From positions 2,356,001-2,420,000 of the forward strand of contig NZ_CBDCGN010000002.1 in assembly GCF_965216805.1 (NCBI RefSeq): a stretch of 64,000 nucleotides of DNA, given 5' to 3'. Within the stretch, counting starts at the first letter, position 1, and each line of letters begins with the position of its first letter. The notes under the pieces are model-generated. The model was not told the origin of the DNA and made no database searches. It saw nothing but the letters and a program-made list of their open reading frames with translations. The stretch is from Panacagrimonas sp965216805. Lineage in GTDB: Bacteria > Pseudomonadota > Gammaproteobacteria > Nevskiales > Nevskiaceae. Of the stretch, positions 33,788-42,838 are shown piece by piece. The position numbers were made by a program, and so were the translations under genes.

Positions 33788-36403
33788 ATGCAGATCACTA
33801 AGCCTCAATGTCTGGGGCTATCGTTCCGCCCCATGGAGTACCGCAAGCGCTTCGGCCTTTGCGTCTCCGGATATCTGCACGTCCCCTTCCAGCAGTCGGA
33901 ACAGGGCACGCTGTGGGGCGAGCAGTCGATGTGGAACCTGATCACCAAGGAGATGGAGACGCCGCTGATCGATGAGGGCATCTCCAAACTGACCTCCGAG
34001 TTCCTGGTGCACGGCTACGCTTATCCCACTGCCGAGCGTCGCGACGCCGTTGCGGTACGTGCCCGACTTGGCAGCACCGAGAAGACCCTGTTCGCGTTCG
34101 GCGATCGCTGGTGGGACGGCAAGACCGTATCGGCACCCCAGCCGTTCGAGCGCATGGCGATCGAATGGAAGAACGCCTACGGCGGCCCGGACTTTCCGCA
34201 GAACCCGGTCGGCAAGGGACGCGCCGAGATCGACGGGGTGCGCTGGCTGCCCAATCTGGAACTGCCGGACTCGCGACTCAAGACCGCGGATCAGGTCATC
34301 GAGCCAGCCGGATTCGGCATGCTGGACGTCATGCACCCGCAGCGCGCTGCGCTCCGCGGCACCTACGACGACGTCTGGCTGAAGGAACACTCACCGGGTT
34401 TCGCGCCGGACCTGAACTGGAAGTACTTCAATTTCGCGCCGCAGGACCAGTGGATTTCCGGCACCTTGCGCGGAGACGAAGAGTTCGAGCTGGAGAATCT
34501 TCACCCGACCCGGCCGCATATCCGCGGCAATCTGCCTGGGTTGCGGGTGCGTGCCTTTGTCGGGCGCAAGCCCGCGGCCGGCGATGCATCCGGTGCCCGC
34601 ATGCGCGAAGTCTCGATGCAGCTCACCACCGTGTGGTTTTTCCCCCATGCCGAACGCATGGTGCTGGTATATCACGGCCTGACCGAGGCCTTGGAAGACG
34701 ATGCCGGCGATATCCACCAGCTGCTCGGCGCGGTCGAACGCCTCGGCGAGCAGCATCGCAAATCCGACGAGCACTATCTGGCGGCGCTGGAGCGTCGCAG
34801 TGTCGGTCCGGACGCCATCCTGTACGCCCTCTGCGACACCGATTTCCTGCCCGAAGGCCTGGACGCGGCCGATCCTTCCATGGAGGCTCAGCAGGCTTCG
34901 ATGAAGCCCGAAGGTCTCAAGGAAGATGCGGAGTTGCGCCGCGCCCAGGTGGATGTGGCCATGGCGCAGGATCTGGTTCGATCCCGCGGCCAGGATCCGG
35001 ACGCGCTGGGAATCAAGATGCCGCAGCGCGAAAAACCGCCGACGCCTCAGGAAATGCCCGCCTACGTGGAAAAGCTGCGTCAGCAGATGGAAGAGCAGCG
35101 CTGGGCTGCGGTTGAAGACATGGTCACGCAGGCCGAAAAAGTGGTCGAGGCGGTCCAGGTGATGAAGCAGAAGAAGCTCGACCCCGCCGAGCTGGTCCAT
35201 CGCGGCCCGCCCAAATTCACCGCCGACGCTCAGCTCCGGGAACTGGACGACCTGCACTCCCGTGCCGGCAAATCCTTCGACCGGGCGGCGGTGGAACCGA
35301 AGTTGCGCCTGCTGGAAATGAGCAAACGCGACGACTATCGCCAAAGCGCTCATCTGCAGCATCCGGCGCGACCGTTGACCGGCGAAGCCGCTCTGGAACG
35401 GCGCCGCGAGATCGAGTTTCTGCTGTCGCGGGATTTCCGCCGCTGGCCCGGCATGGACCTCACGGGCGTGGACCTTTCCAACCTCGATCTGCGCGGGGTG
35501 GACCTTACCGGCGCCTGGATGGAAAGCGTCGATCTGACCCACAGCAATCTGTCGCGCGCCAAACTCACTGGCGCGGTTCTTGCCCACGCCAATCTGCGCA
35601 GCGCGCTGCTGATCCGCGCAGACCTGACCAAGGCCAATCTGGGTTCGGCCCGGCTGGAACGCACGGTATTCGATCAGGCCAACCTGACCGAAACCAATTT
35701 CATGCGCGCCGATATCAAGAAGGCTGACTTTCGCGGCGCGCGGATGCCCTCCGCCCAGCTACTCGAAAGCCGGTGGGCTGGCGCCGATCTCAGCCGCGCC
35801 GCGATGGCGGGGCAGATTTTCTACAAGCTGGATCTGAAGGGCTGCGAATTCGCCGATGCGCAACTGGCCAACTGCAATTTCATCGAATGCGATCTCACCG
35901 GGATCGATTTCAGAGGTGCCGACCTGTCGTCCGCCAGCTTCGTCACCTGTGCCGCCAACGGTGCGATATTCGCTTCGGCCAAGATGTCCGGCGTCGTATT
36001 CGTGCAGAACACCACGCTCAAAGGCGCCGATTTCTCCGCTGCCGTCCTCAACGGCGCCAATCTGGGCGAATGCGATCTGACCGGTGCGCGTCTGGTTCGC
36101 GCCGTGCTGGACGAAGCCAATCTGGGGCGCGCCAACCTCAGCGCCTGCGATGCCCGCCTGGCCAAAGCCAAGGGTGCCCTGCTGCGCAAGGCGGTGCTGT
36201 GCCACGCCAACCTGTCCGACGTGGATTTCAATGGCGCCATCCTGCATAACGCCGACTTGCGAGGCGCGGATCTGCGCGGGGCCCACCTGTTCAACGCCGA
36301 CCTGTCGCGGGTGGTCCTGGACACCCACGTCAGGCTCGAAGGCGCGGTGATGGAGCGCGCGCGCACCTATCCGCGTCACCGCCCAGCGGCGGCCCCGGCC
36401 TGA
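33788..36403 (+). CDS. DUF2169 domain plus pentapeptide-repeat protein (T6SS effector-loading type)
   Basis: An 871-residue protein. The N-terminal 300 residues match DUF2169 by eye: LGLSFRPMEYRKRFGLCVSGYL, WWDGKTVSAPQPFERMAIEWKNAYGG and NPVGKG. A charged helical middle (about 350-500) follows. From about residue 555 to 847 the protein is built of pentapeptide repeats A(D/N)Lxx, e.g. DLTGVDLSNLDLRGVDLTG, which form a right-handed beta-helix. DUF2169 proteins accompany DUF3540/DUF4150 genes near VgrG and act as adaptors for effector loading. It starts 48 bases after vgrG and ends 9 bases before another pentapeptide gene. Confidence 0.85.
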   Translation: MQITKPQCLGLSFRPMEYRKRFGLCVSGYLHVPFQQSEQGTLWGEQSMWNLITKEMETPLIDEGISKLTSEFLVHGYAYPTAERRDAVAVRARLGSTEKTLFAFGDRWWDGKTVSAPQPFERMAIEWKNAYGGPDFPQNPVGKGRAEIDGVRWLPNLELPDSRLKTADQVIEPAGFGMLDVMHPQRAALRGTYDDVWLKEHSPGFAPDLNWKYFNFAPQDQWISGTLRGDEEFELENLHPTRPHIRGNLPGLRVRAFVGRKPAAGDASGARMREVSMQLTTVWFFPHAERMVLVYHGLTEALEDDAGDIHQLLGAVERLGEQHRKSDEHYLAALERRSVGPDAILYALCDTDFLPEGLDAADPSMEAQQASMKPEGLKEDAELRRAQVDVAMAQDLVRSRGQDPDALGIKMPQREKPPTPQEMPAYVEKLRQQMEEQRWAAVEDMVTQAEKVVEAVQVMKQKKLDPAELVHRGPPKFTADAQLRELDDLHSRAGKSFDRAAVEPKLRLLEMSKRDDYRQSAHLQHPARPLTGEAALERRREIEFLLSRDFRRWPGMDLTGVDLSNLDLRGVDLTGAWMESVDLTHSNLSRAKLTGAVLAHANLRSALLIRADLTKANLGSARLERTVFDQANLTETNFMRADIKKADFRGARMPSAQLLESRWAGADLSRAAMAGQIFYKLDLKGCEFADAQLANCNFIECDLTGIDFRGADLSSASFVTCAANGAIFASAKMSGVVFVQNTTLKGADFSAAVLNGANLGECDLTGARLVRAVLDEANLGRANLSACDARLAKAKGALLRKAVLCHANLSDVDFNGAILHNADLRGADLRGAHLFNADLSRVVLDTHVRLEGAVMERARTYPRHRPAAAPA

Positions 36404-36412
36404 GCACCGCCC

Positions 36413-37465
36413 ATGGACGCCAAACTGCTGGCCATCGCCGTCACCATGGGGGAACCCATGGAGGGCAAGAACTTCCGGGGCAAGGACTATCGCGGCGGCT
36501 TTCTCGCCGGGGGCGTATTCAGCGGCTGCGATTTCAGCGGTGCTCTGCTGCAGGACGCCGATATCCGCGAAGCCGTATTCGATCAGTGCGTGCTGACCGG
36601 CGCGCAACTGGACCGGGCCAATCTGCGCAAGGTCACGCTGAACCGATGCACTCTGGACGACAGCGTCATGCACAAGGCCAACCTCATCGGAGCGGTGGTC
36701 AGCGAGTGCTCCCTGCAGCGCGCCCATCTGGCGGGGGCGCAGCTTGCGATGGCGCTGTTCTCGCAGTCCACGCTGGATCATGCGCAGATGGCGTTCGCCG
36801 ATCTGGAATCCACCAACTTCACCCGTTGCAGCTTGAAGAACGTCTGCGCCGACGATACCCGTTGGGTTCATGCGGGAATTCTGGAAAGCGATATCGAGGG
36901 GCTGAGCTGGGAGCGCGCAAGGATGAAGCGCACCACTTTCTTCAAGACCCCGCTCAAGCGACGTTCCTTCGTCGGTCTACTGCTGGAAGGATGCCAGCTC
37001 AACAACACCAGTCTGGAAGGTTCGAGTTTCACAGGAGTGTCGTTGAAGCAATGCAACTTCAGCGGCTCCGACCTGAGCGGATGCGATTTCACCCGTGCCC
37101 AGGCCCCCAATGCCTTGTTCTGCGGCGCCTTCGGCAAGCAGGTACGATTCGCGGGCGCCAATTTGCAGCAGGCTTTGTTCACCAAGGTGAAGTTCGAGGA
37201 GGCCTGTTTCGACGCATGCAACCTGCACCAGGTCCACTTTGCGGAAGCCCAATTACCTCGCGCCTTGTTCCGCAACGCCGACCTGACCTACGCCGATTTC
37301 AGCCAAGCCAATCTGCAGGCGGTCGACGCCAACGAGGCCATCATGTTCAGAACCGTTCTGCATCGCGCGCTGACCGACGATGCCCGGTTCAGCGACCGTG
37401 CGCGCGCCCTGCAAACCGACGCCCAGAAGGCGGCGGCCGAACAGTGGCAGCCGGCGCGCGCATGA
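36413..37465 (+). CDS. Pentapeptide-repeat protein
   Basis: A 350-residue protein made almost entirely of pentapeptide repeats such as FSGCDFSGALLQDADIREAV and LSGCDFTRAQAPNALFCGA. No enzyme or signal motif was found. It may extend or pair with the beta-helix of the upstream DUF2169 protein. Its stop overlaps an ATG of the DUF3540 frame (ATGA at 37462), so the module is translationally coupled. Function unknown; quadruple-sided helices of this kind usually act as protein- or surface-binding scaffolds. Confidence 0.85.
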   Translation: MDAKLLAIAVTMGEPMEGKNFRGKDYRGGFLAGGVFSGCDFSGALLQDADIREAVFDQCVLTGAQLDRANLRKVTLNRCTLDDSVMHKANLIGAVVSECSLQRAHLAGAQLAMALFSQSTLDHAQMAFADLESTNFTRCSLKNVCADDTRWVHAGILESDIEGLSWERARMKRTTFFKTPLKRRSFVGLLLEGCQLNNTSLEGSSFTGVSLKQCNFSGSDLSGCDFTRAQAPNALFCGAFGKQVRFAGANLQQALFTKVKFEEACFDACNLHQVHFAEAQLPRALFRNADLTYADFSQANLQAVDANEAIMFRTVLHRALTDDARFSDRARALQTDAQKAAAEQWQPARA

Positions 37466-37500
37466 CATCCGGATTACCAAAAGACTTTGTGGAGCCCATC

Positions 37501-38166
37501 ATGACCACTACCGCGCTGCCCCCACGCAACCGCACTCGCACTCCTGCCGCCAGAACGCCGACGGCAGTACCGACGCCGGCCAGTCATTGCGTCGGCATCG
37601 TCACCGCGGTGGAGCAGGCCCGCTACACGGTGACCAGCGGCACGCTGGTGGCGAGCGCAAGGCGCGCCTCGAGCTGCCTGCTGGAAGTGGCGCCGGGCGA
37701 TACCGTCGCCTGCCTGCAGGTGGCTCCGGACGAGCTTTGGATTCTGGCGGTCCTGCAGCGCGAGGAGGGCGTCTCCACGGTGCTGCGCTGCCAGGGCGAT
37801 ACCCGGTTCGAAGTCCAGGATGGGGCGTTGAGCTTTCATGCACCGACCTTGCACCTCGAAAGCCTGAAGATGCAGATCGATACCCATGACGCCGAGATCA
37901 CCACCGAGCGCGCCCGCCTGGTCGGCCGCGAACTGACCCTGGTGGGCACTGCGATCAAGGCGATCGGGTCGGCGCTGCATACCGTGTTCGATCGGGTTTC
38001 TCACTTCAGCAAACAGCACCAGCGACGGACCGATGGGCTTGATCGGGTCAGCGCCACCCATCTGGAACGGCGGGCCGACCAATTACTGCAGCTGTCCGGC
38101 GAGCACGCCCTGATCAATGGCGACAAGCTGGTCAAGACCCGCGGCAGCCAGATCCACTTCGGCTAG
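37501..38166 (+). CDS. DUF3540-domain protein of the T6SS module
   Basis: A 221-residue protein (234 if ATG 37462, which overlaps the previous stop, is used; GGAG at 37490-37493 favours 37501). The N-terminus is low-complexity Thr/Pro/Arg, then GIVTAVEQARYTVTSGTLVAS, ARRASSCLLEVAPGDTVAC and ELWILAVLQRE, a short beta-domain, followed by LHLESLKMQIDTHDAEITTERA with a regular strand pattern like a VgrG-type beta-prism, ending in GEHALINGDKLVKTRGSQIHFG. DUF3540 proteins are usually found with DUF2169 and DUF4150, as here. Probably part of the spike or its loading complex. Confidence 0.8.
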   Translation: MTTTALPPRNRTRTPAARTPTAVPTPASHCVGIVTAVEQARYTVTSGTLVASARRASSCLLEVAPGDTVACLQVAPDELWILAVLQREEGVSTVLRCQGDTRFEVQDGALSFHAPTLHLESLKMQIDTHDAEITTERARLVGRELTLVGTAIKAIGSALHTVFDRVSHFSKQHQRRTDGLDRVSATHLERRADQLLQLSGEHALINGDKLVKTRGSQIHFG

Positions 38167-38175
38167 GAGCACGAC

Positions 38176-38577
38176 ATGTTCGCCAACACCCAGATGATGG
38201 GAACCGACATGGCATTCCCGGACGTATGCCTTACGCCAGCGCCGCCAGCGCCGGCGCCCATCCCCATCCCGTATCCCAATGTCGCGATGGGCCCGATGGC
38301 GATCCCGAACGTGCCGACCATCCTCATCATGGGGATGCCCGTGCACAACATGGCCACCACCATCCCCATGACCAACGGCGACAACCCCGGTGTGGCCCTG
38401 GGCGTGGCCTCCGGCACCGTCATGGGTCCGAGCCGCCACCTGACCGGGGCGTTCACGGTGCTGTACCTGGGACAGCCGGCGACCCGCCTGACCAGCATGT
38501 CTCTGCAGAACAGCACCAATGCGCCGGGATGCCGCATCGTGCCCAGCCAGCCGTTGGTCCTGATTCTGGCCCCTTGA
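38176..38577 (+). CDS. DUF4150 PAAR-like spike tip protein
   Basis: A 133-residue protein with the DUF4150 pattern: MAFPDVCLTPAPPAPAPIPIPYPN, NVPTILIMGMPVHNMATTIPMTNGDNPG and LGVASGTVMGPSRH, then an end at VPSQPLVLI. PAAR-like proteins cap the VgrG trimer and sharpen the spike. There is no C-terminal toxin domain attached, unlike many PAAR/DUF4150 effectors, so cargo must be delivered in trans. A TAGGAG ribosome site precedes ATG 38176. Confidence 0.85.
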   Translation: MFANTQMMGTDMAFPDVCLTPAPPAPAPIPIPYPNVAMGPMAIPNVPTILIMGMPVHNMATTIPMTNGDNPGVALGVASGTVMGPSRHLTGAFTVLYLGQPATRLTSMSLQNSTNAPGCRIVPSQPLVLILAP

Positions 38578-38580
38578 GCC

Positions 38581-38925
38581 ATGGTCAGGATCGAGGTGAT
38601 CGCAATCGACGGTGCGCTACCCAACCCGCCAGTGGCGGTGGAGATCGGCCCGTCCGGCGGCACCATCGGGCGTGCGGCAGACAACCACCTGAGCCTGCCG
38701 GATCCTGGCAGGACCCTGTCACGCGTGCAGGCGCAGCTCCTGGACAGACAAGGGGTGGTCAAACTGGTGGCGCGGGGCACCAATCCTCTGATCGTCGACG
38801 GAACGCCGCTGGAGATCGGCGAAGAAGTGCCACTGCTCGAACAGGCCACCATCGAGATGGGCGCCTACCGTCTGCTGGCATTGCCCTCTGCGGGGTATCG
38901 ACGCAGCTCAGCGGTGGGTCCGTGA
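38581..38925 (+). CDS. Short FHA-domain protein lacking the SxxH histidine
   Basis: A 114-residue protein that is a single FHA fold: GGTIGRAADNHLSLPDPGR gives the GR loop and SRVQAQLLDR the second loop. The usual SRxHA is SRVQA here, so the structural histidine is glutamine. It begins 3 bases after DUF4150 and precedes the larger FHA protein by 139 bases that hold no gene. It could bind phosphothreonine weakly or have become a scaffold. Confidence 0.75.
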   Translation: MVRIEVIAIDGALPNPPVAVEIGPSGGTIGRAADNHLSLPDPGRTLSRVQAQLLDRQGVVKLVARGTNPLIVDGTPLEIGEEVPLLEQATIEMGAYRLLALPSAGYRRSSAVGP

Positions 38926-39064
38926 TCCAGGCGACATGCCGTGCCGGATCCGGGACGCGGAAAGTGTCGCAGACAATCGTGACGCAGATCCCCAAGCGCG
39001 CGTTACCAGGGCAGGCCTGTGGCCGTAAACTCTCGGCGACACCAGAGCCAGGGGGACGTACCGG

Positions 39065-40915
39065 GTGATCACCGTCGGAATTGTTCGAGTTGAAGGCAGG
39101 CCGCCGCCCGCGGCGCAGGCGGTGCGCTTCGACGAATTGGGCGGCACCATCGGCCGCAGCGCCGACTGCACGCTGGTGCTCACGGACGACAAGCGTTCCG
39201 TCTCCCGGGTGCACGCCACCGTGAGCCACAACGGCGGTCAGTTCCTGATCACCGACCAAGGCACCAATGCCCTTCGCGTCAACGGGAACGCCCTGGGCAA
39301 GGGCAACAGCGCGGCGATCAAGCCGGGCGATCAGATCAGCATCGGCCCGTTCGAACTCGAAGTCAGCAGCGGCGCTCCGCAGGCACCGACAGTGGCCGAC
39401 TCGCCGCTGCTGGGTGCCGCATCGTCGACGCCCAGCGCGGGCAACAATCTTTTCGACGATCTGCTCGGGGGACCGGCGGCGGGTGGCGGCGCGCAGGCCA
39501 ACGATCCCTTCGCCGATCTCGGATTCTCGCCTTCGGCTGCGCCGCCGTCTCCCCCGCCCTCATCGTCCCCCCCGGGCGGTGGCCTGCCGGACGACTTCGA
39601 CCTGATGGCGCCACCGCCGGCCTCTCCCGATTCGGAGCTGCCGCTGGGTTCCGAAATTTCCGACGATGCCTTCAGCGGTCTGCATTCGAGTCCCGATGCA
39701 CCGGGCTCCGGCAGTCTGGACGCAATGTTCGGCCTCAGCTCCGGTTCCCCTGCCGAGCCATTTCTCGACGGGCCTCTGGGCAAACCGACCGGCACACCGG
39801 GCAGCCATGACAGCGGCATCACGCAGTGGCTAGGCAGTCCGCGCAAGGCGACCCAGGACGCGGTGGCCGACGATGTAGCGGAGATCAATTCCCCGTTCAT
39901 CGCACCGCCCAGCGCCAGTCCCGCCAGCCCACCGCCGGAACCGCAGGCCCCGCCGGCGTCGGCTGCGCCGAAAGCGACCTTGCCGGATGTCGACCTCGAC
40001 GACATCTTCGGTCTTCAGGCCGGCGCCGCGGACACGCCTGCCCCGGCCTCGACCGGACCCACTTCACCGCCCGCGCCACCGGCAGCGGTGGATTTCGATT
40101 TCGACGCGCCCGCGCCGTCCCGGGAATCTTCGCCACAGGCTTCTCCGGGCGACCTGCTGTCGTCGCCTCCAGTGCCTGCACCGGAGCCCGCACCGTTGTC
40201 GCCGGCACCCGTTGCCGCGGCACCGGCGAACCCGCCCGTCCCCACGCGCAGCTACGAACGGCCACCGCCGCCGACTCCGCAGGCCGCCGCTCCGCCTGCC
40301 CTGCCCGCCGACCGCGCCGAGTTGCTGGAAGCCTTGCTCGCCGGTCTCGACGCACAGGATCTGGTGATTGATACGCTGACGCCGGAGCTGATGTATCGCA
40401 TCGGCAAACTGATGAACGAGTCCACGGCCGGCACCATCGCGCTGCTCAATGCACGTGGCACGGTCAAGCGCGAGATGCGTGCCGACGTCACCATGATTGC
40501 CAGCGGGCGCAACAACCCGCTCAAGTTCTCGCCGGATGCACGCTTGGCCCTGCGCTACCTGTTCGGGCCGCAGATGCCTGGCTTCATGGGCGCCGAAGAG
40601 GCCATGCGCGATGCCTATGCCGACCTGCGCGCCCATGAGTTCGGCTTCATGGCCGGCCTGCGGGCAGCGCTGTCCGGAGTACTCAAGCGTTTCGATCCCA
40701 CCCTGCTGGAATCGCGTGTGCCGGAAAAGGGTGGCCTGGGCATGCTGGGCGGCAACCGTAAGGCCAAGCTGTGGGACATGTTTGGCGAGCTGTACCGACA
40801 GCTGGCGCTGGAGGCCGAGGAGGACTTCCATGCGCTGTTCGGCCGCGAGTTCCTGCGCGCCTATGAAGAACATGTGGCGGCGCTGGAACGCCAGCGCCAG
40901 AAAAAAGGCCCGTGA
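39065..40915 (+). CDS. tagH: T6SS FHA scaffold protein (TagH/Fha-like)
   Basis: A 616-residue protein from GTG 39065, which follows AGGGGGA at suitable spacing. Residues 1-100 form an FHA domain with GRSADCTLVLTDDKRSVSRVHATV and TNALRVNG, all key residues kept. A long Pro/Ala/Ser-rich linker (about 105-410) follows, and the C-terminal 200 residues match the TagH C-terminal region: DRAELLEALLAGLDAQDLV, MNESTAGTIALLNARGTVKREMRADVT and NNPLKFSPDARLALRYLFG. In H1-type systems this protein is phosphorylated by PpkA and switches on assembly; PppA reverses it. It is thus the probable target of the kinase/phosphatase pair 28 kb upstream. Confidence 0.9.
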   Translation: MITVGIVRVEGRPPPAAQAVRFDELGGTIGRSADCTLVLTDDKRSVSRVHATVSHNGGQFLITDQGTNALRVNGNALGKGNSAAIKPGDQISIGPFELEVSSGAPQAPTVADSPLLGAASSTPSAGNNLFDDLLGGPAAGGGAQANDPFADLGFSPSAAPPSPPPSSSPPGGGLPDDFDLMAPPPASPDSELPLGSEISDDAFSGLHSSPDAPGSGSLDAMFGLSSGSPAEPFLDGPLGKPTGTPGSHDSGITQWLGSPRKATQDAVADDVAEINSPFIAPPSASPASPPPEPQAPPASAAPKATLPDVDLDDIFGLQAGAADTPAPASTGPTSPPAPPAAVDFDFDAPAPSRESSPQASPGDLLSSPPVPAPEPAPLSPAPVAAAPANPPVPTRSYERPPPPTPQAAAPPALPADRAELLEALLAGLDAQDLVIDTLTPELMYRIGKLMNESTAGTIALLNARGTVKREMRADVTMIASGRNNPLKFSPDARLALRYLFGPQMPGFMGAEEAMRDAYADLRAHEFGFMAGLRAALSGVLKRFDPTLLESRVPEKGGLGMLGGNRKAKLWDMFGELYRQLALEAEEDFHALFGREFLRAYEEHVAALERQRQKKGP

Positions 40916-40960
40916 CCGAACCATGATCCCCACCGCCTCATGCCAATCCCGCCTCCAGTC

Positions 40961-41455
40961 ATGAACCTTCCCCGCCTGCGCGCATTCGCGCTAATCGCCG
41001 TCGCCGTGCTGGTCCTGTCCGCCTGCGGTGCGCGCAAACCCGACGAGCCGCAGCCAGCGCGGCTGGATCTGGCCATCCTGGCCGGCGCCGACATCAATCC
41101 CGACGCCGATGGCCGCCCTTCCCCGCTGCTGATACGCCTGTACGCCCTGCGCGCCAAGGATGGTTTTGCAGCTGCCGACTTCTTCTCGCTGTTCGAAAAA
41201 GACGAGCAGATGCTGGCGGCGGATCTGGCCAAGCGCGAGGAGTTCATCCTGCAGCCCGGCCAGACCCTGACCCTGCCGCGCGAGTACGCGCCCGACGTGA
41301 CCTTCGTCGGCGTCATGGCTGCCTATCGCGACGTCGAGCGATCCACCTGGCGCGGGTTGCTGGCGGTACCACCCGGGGCCAACGGCGTGCTCGCGGTGAG
41401 CGCGGGCGCCAATTCCATCGAGCTGTCGCTCGAAGCGTCCGGCAAAGAAGAATAA
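40961..41455 (+). CDS. tssJ: T6SS outer-membrane lipoprotein TssJ
   Basis: A 164-residue lipoprotein from ATG 40961: charged start, AFALIAVAVLVLSAC with lipobox Cys22, then the beta-sandwich core ARLDLAILAGADINPDADGRPSPLLIRLYAL, SLFEKDEQMLAADLAKREEFIL and GQTLTLPREYAPDVTFVGVMAAYRD, all typical. TssJ anchors the TssM periplasmic domain to the outer membrane. The frame begins seven codons earlier, but the lipoprotein signal supports this start. Confidence 0.94.
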   Translation: MNLPRLRAFALIAVAVLVLSACGARKPDEPQPARLDLAILAGADINPDADGRPSPLLIRLYALRAKDGFAAADFFSLFEKDEQMLAADLAKREEFILQPGQTLTLPREYAPDVTFVGVMAAYRDVERSTWRGLLAVPPGANGVLAVSAGANSIELSLEASGKEE

Positions 41456-41490
41456 ACCCGGACTTCGCACACACACTGGATCCGAGCACC

Positions 41491-42825
41491 ATGTCCTGGA
41501 GCAAGAAAGTCGTCTGGTCGGAGGGCATGTTTCTCCAGCCGCAGCATTTCCAGCAGCAGGATCGTTACCTGGAGCGCACGCTGGAGAACCGGGTGGGCGA
41601 GACCAGCGCCTATCCCTGGGGCTTTGCGCATCTGGTGATCGATGAGGCTGCACTGGCGCTGGGCAAGGTCAGCCTGACCGCCGCGCGCGGCGTGCTGCCT
41701 GACGGTACACCCTTCGATTTTCCGGACAGCGACGACGCGCCACTGGCGCTGGAGATTCCGCCGGACTCCAAAAGCGAATTGCTGATGCTGGCGGCTCCTG
41801 CGCGGCGCCACGGCTCGACCGCAGTGGATGCCGACGGCGAAGACGGCGCCAGCTTCGCGCGCTATCGCGCCAGCGACCTCGAGGTCACCGACCACAACAG
41901 CGGCTCGGAAAGCAGCGCGCCGTTGCGGGTGGCCGATCTCAAGCTGCGCCTGCTGCCGGCGCGCGAAAAGACCGACGGCTGGGTGACCCTGGGGGTGACG
42001 CGGGTGCTGGAGCGGCGCGCCGACAACCTCGTCGTACTGGACCGTCAATACATCCCGCCGACGCTGGCCGTCTCGGTCAGCCCCGTGCTGTCGGCGTACC
42101 TGCAAGAGATCGAGGGCATGCTGCATCAGCGCGGCGAAGCGCTGTCTTCGCGCCTGGCCCATCCCGGCCGCGGCGGTGTGGCGGAGATTTCCGACTTCCT
42201 GTTCCTGCAGACCGTCAATCGCTACGAGCCGCTGATCGCGCACCTGCGCGGCATCGGTCCGCTGCACCCCGAGCGTCTTTATCAACTCGGCGTGACCATG
42301 GCGGGCGATTTCGCCACCTTTCGCGACAATCGCCGGCCAATCGCGTATCCGCGCTACCTGCACCCCGAGCCCGAAAAGTGCTTCCCGCCGCTGATGAAGG
42401 AATTGCGCGCGAGCCTGAGCGTGGTGATGGAGACCAAGGCGGTTCCCATCGAGCTGCAGGAACGCAAGTTCGGCGTGCGCGTGGCGGTGATACCCGATCA
42501 GGATCTGGTCCGCACCGCCGGCTTCGTGCTGGCGGTCAACGCGCAGGTGCCGGCGGAGCAGTTGCGCGTGCGCTTCCCCGCGCAAGTCAAGATCGGGCCG
42601 GCGGAAAAGCTGCGCGACCTGGTCAACATGCAGTTGCCCGGCATCGCGCTCAAGCCGCTGCCAGTGGCACCGCGGCAAATCCCGTTTCACGCCGGCTTCA
42701 ATTATTTCGAGCTGGAGCGCGGCACCGAATTGTGGAAGCAGCTCGAGCGCGGGTCCGGACTGGCCATGCATATCGCAGGCGAGTTTCCCGGGCTCGAGAT
42801 GGAATGTTGGGCCATCCGTTCATAA
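41491..42825 (+). CDS. tssK: T6SS baseplate-membrane connector TssK
   Basis: A 444-residue TssK. The opening VVWSEGMFLQPQHFQQQDRYLE is the most conserved motif of the family, followed by YPWGFAHLVID, LPDGTPFDFPDSD and the neck/shoulder regions with HPERLYQLGVTMAGDFATF. The C-terminal head ends with HIAGEFPGLEMECWAIR. It trimerises and links the TssFG wedges to TssL/TssM. It starts 35 bases after tssJ. Confidence 0.97.
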   Translation: MSWSKKVVWSEGMFLQPQHFQQQDRYLERTLENRVGETSAYPWGFAHLVIDEAALALGKVSLTAARGVLPDGTPFDFPDSDDAPLALEIPPDSKSELLMLAAPARRHGSTAVDADGEDGASFARYRASDLEVTDHNSGSESSAPLRVADLKLRLLPAREKTDGWVTLGVTRVLERRADNLVVLDRQYIPPTLAVSVSPVLSAYLQEIEGMLHQRGEALSSRLAHPGRGGVAEISDFLFLQTVNRYEPLIAHLRGIGPLHPERLYQLGVTMAGDFATFRDNRRPIAYPRYLHPEPEKCFPPLMKELRASLSVVMETKAVPIELQERKFGVRVAVIPDQDLVRTAGFVLAVNAQVPAEQLRVRFPAQVKIGPAEKLRDLVNMQLPGIALKPLPVAPRQIPFHAGFNYFELERGTELWKQLERGSGLAMHIAGEFPGLEMECWAIRS

Positions 42826-42838
42826 GGCATAGACAGCC

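Noticed and set aside
35450..37400. Periodic DNA pattern that could suggest a repeat array or CRISPR
   Set aside because: The periodicity comes from pentapeptide-repeat coding (15-base units with changing codons), not from identical direct repeats with spacers.
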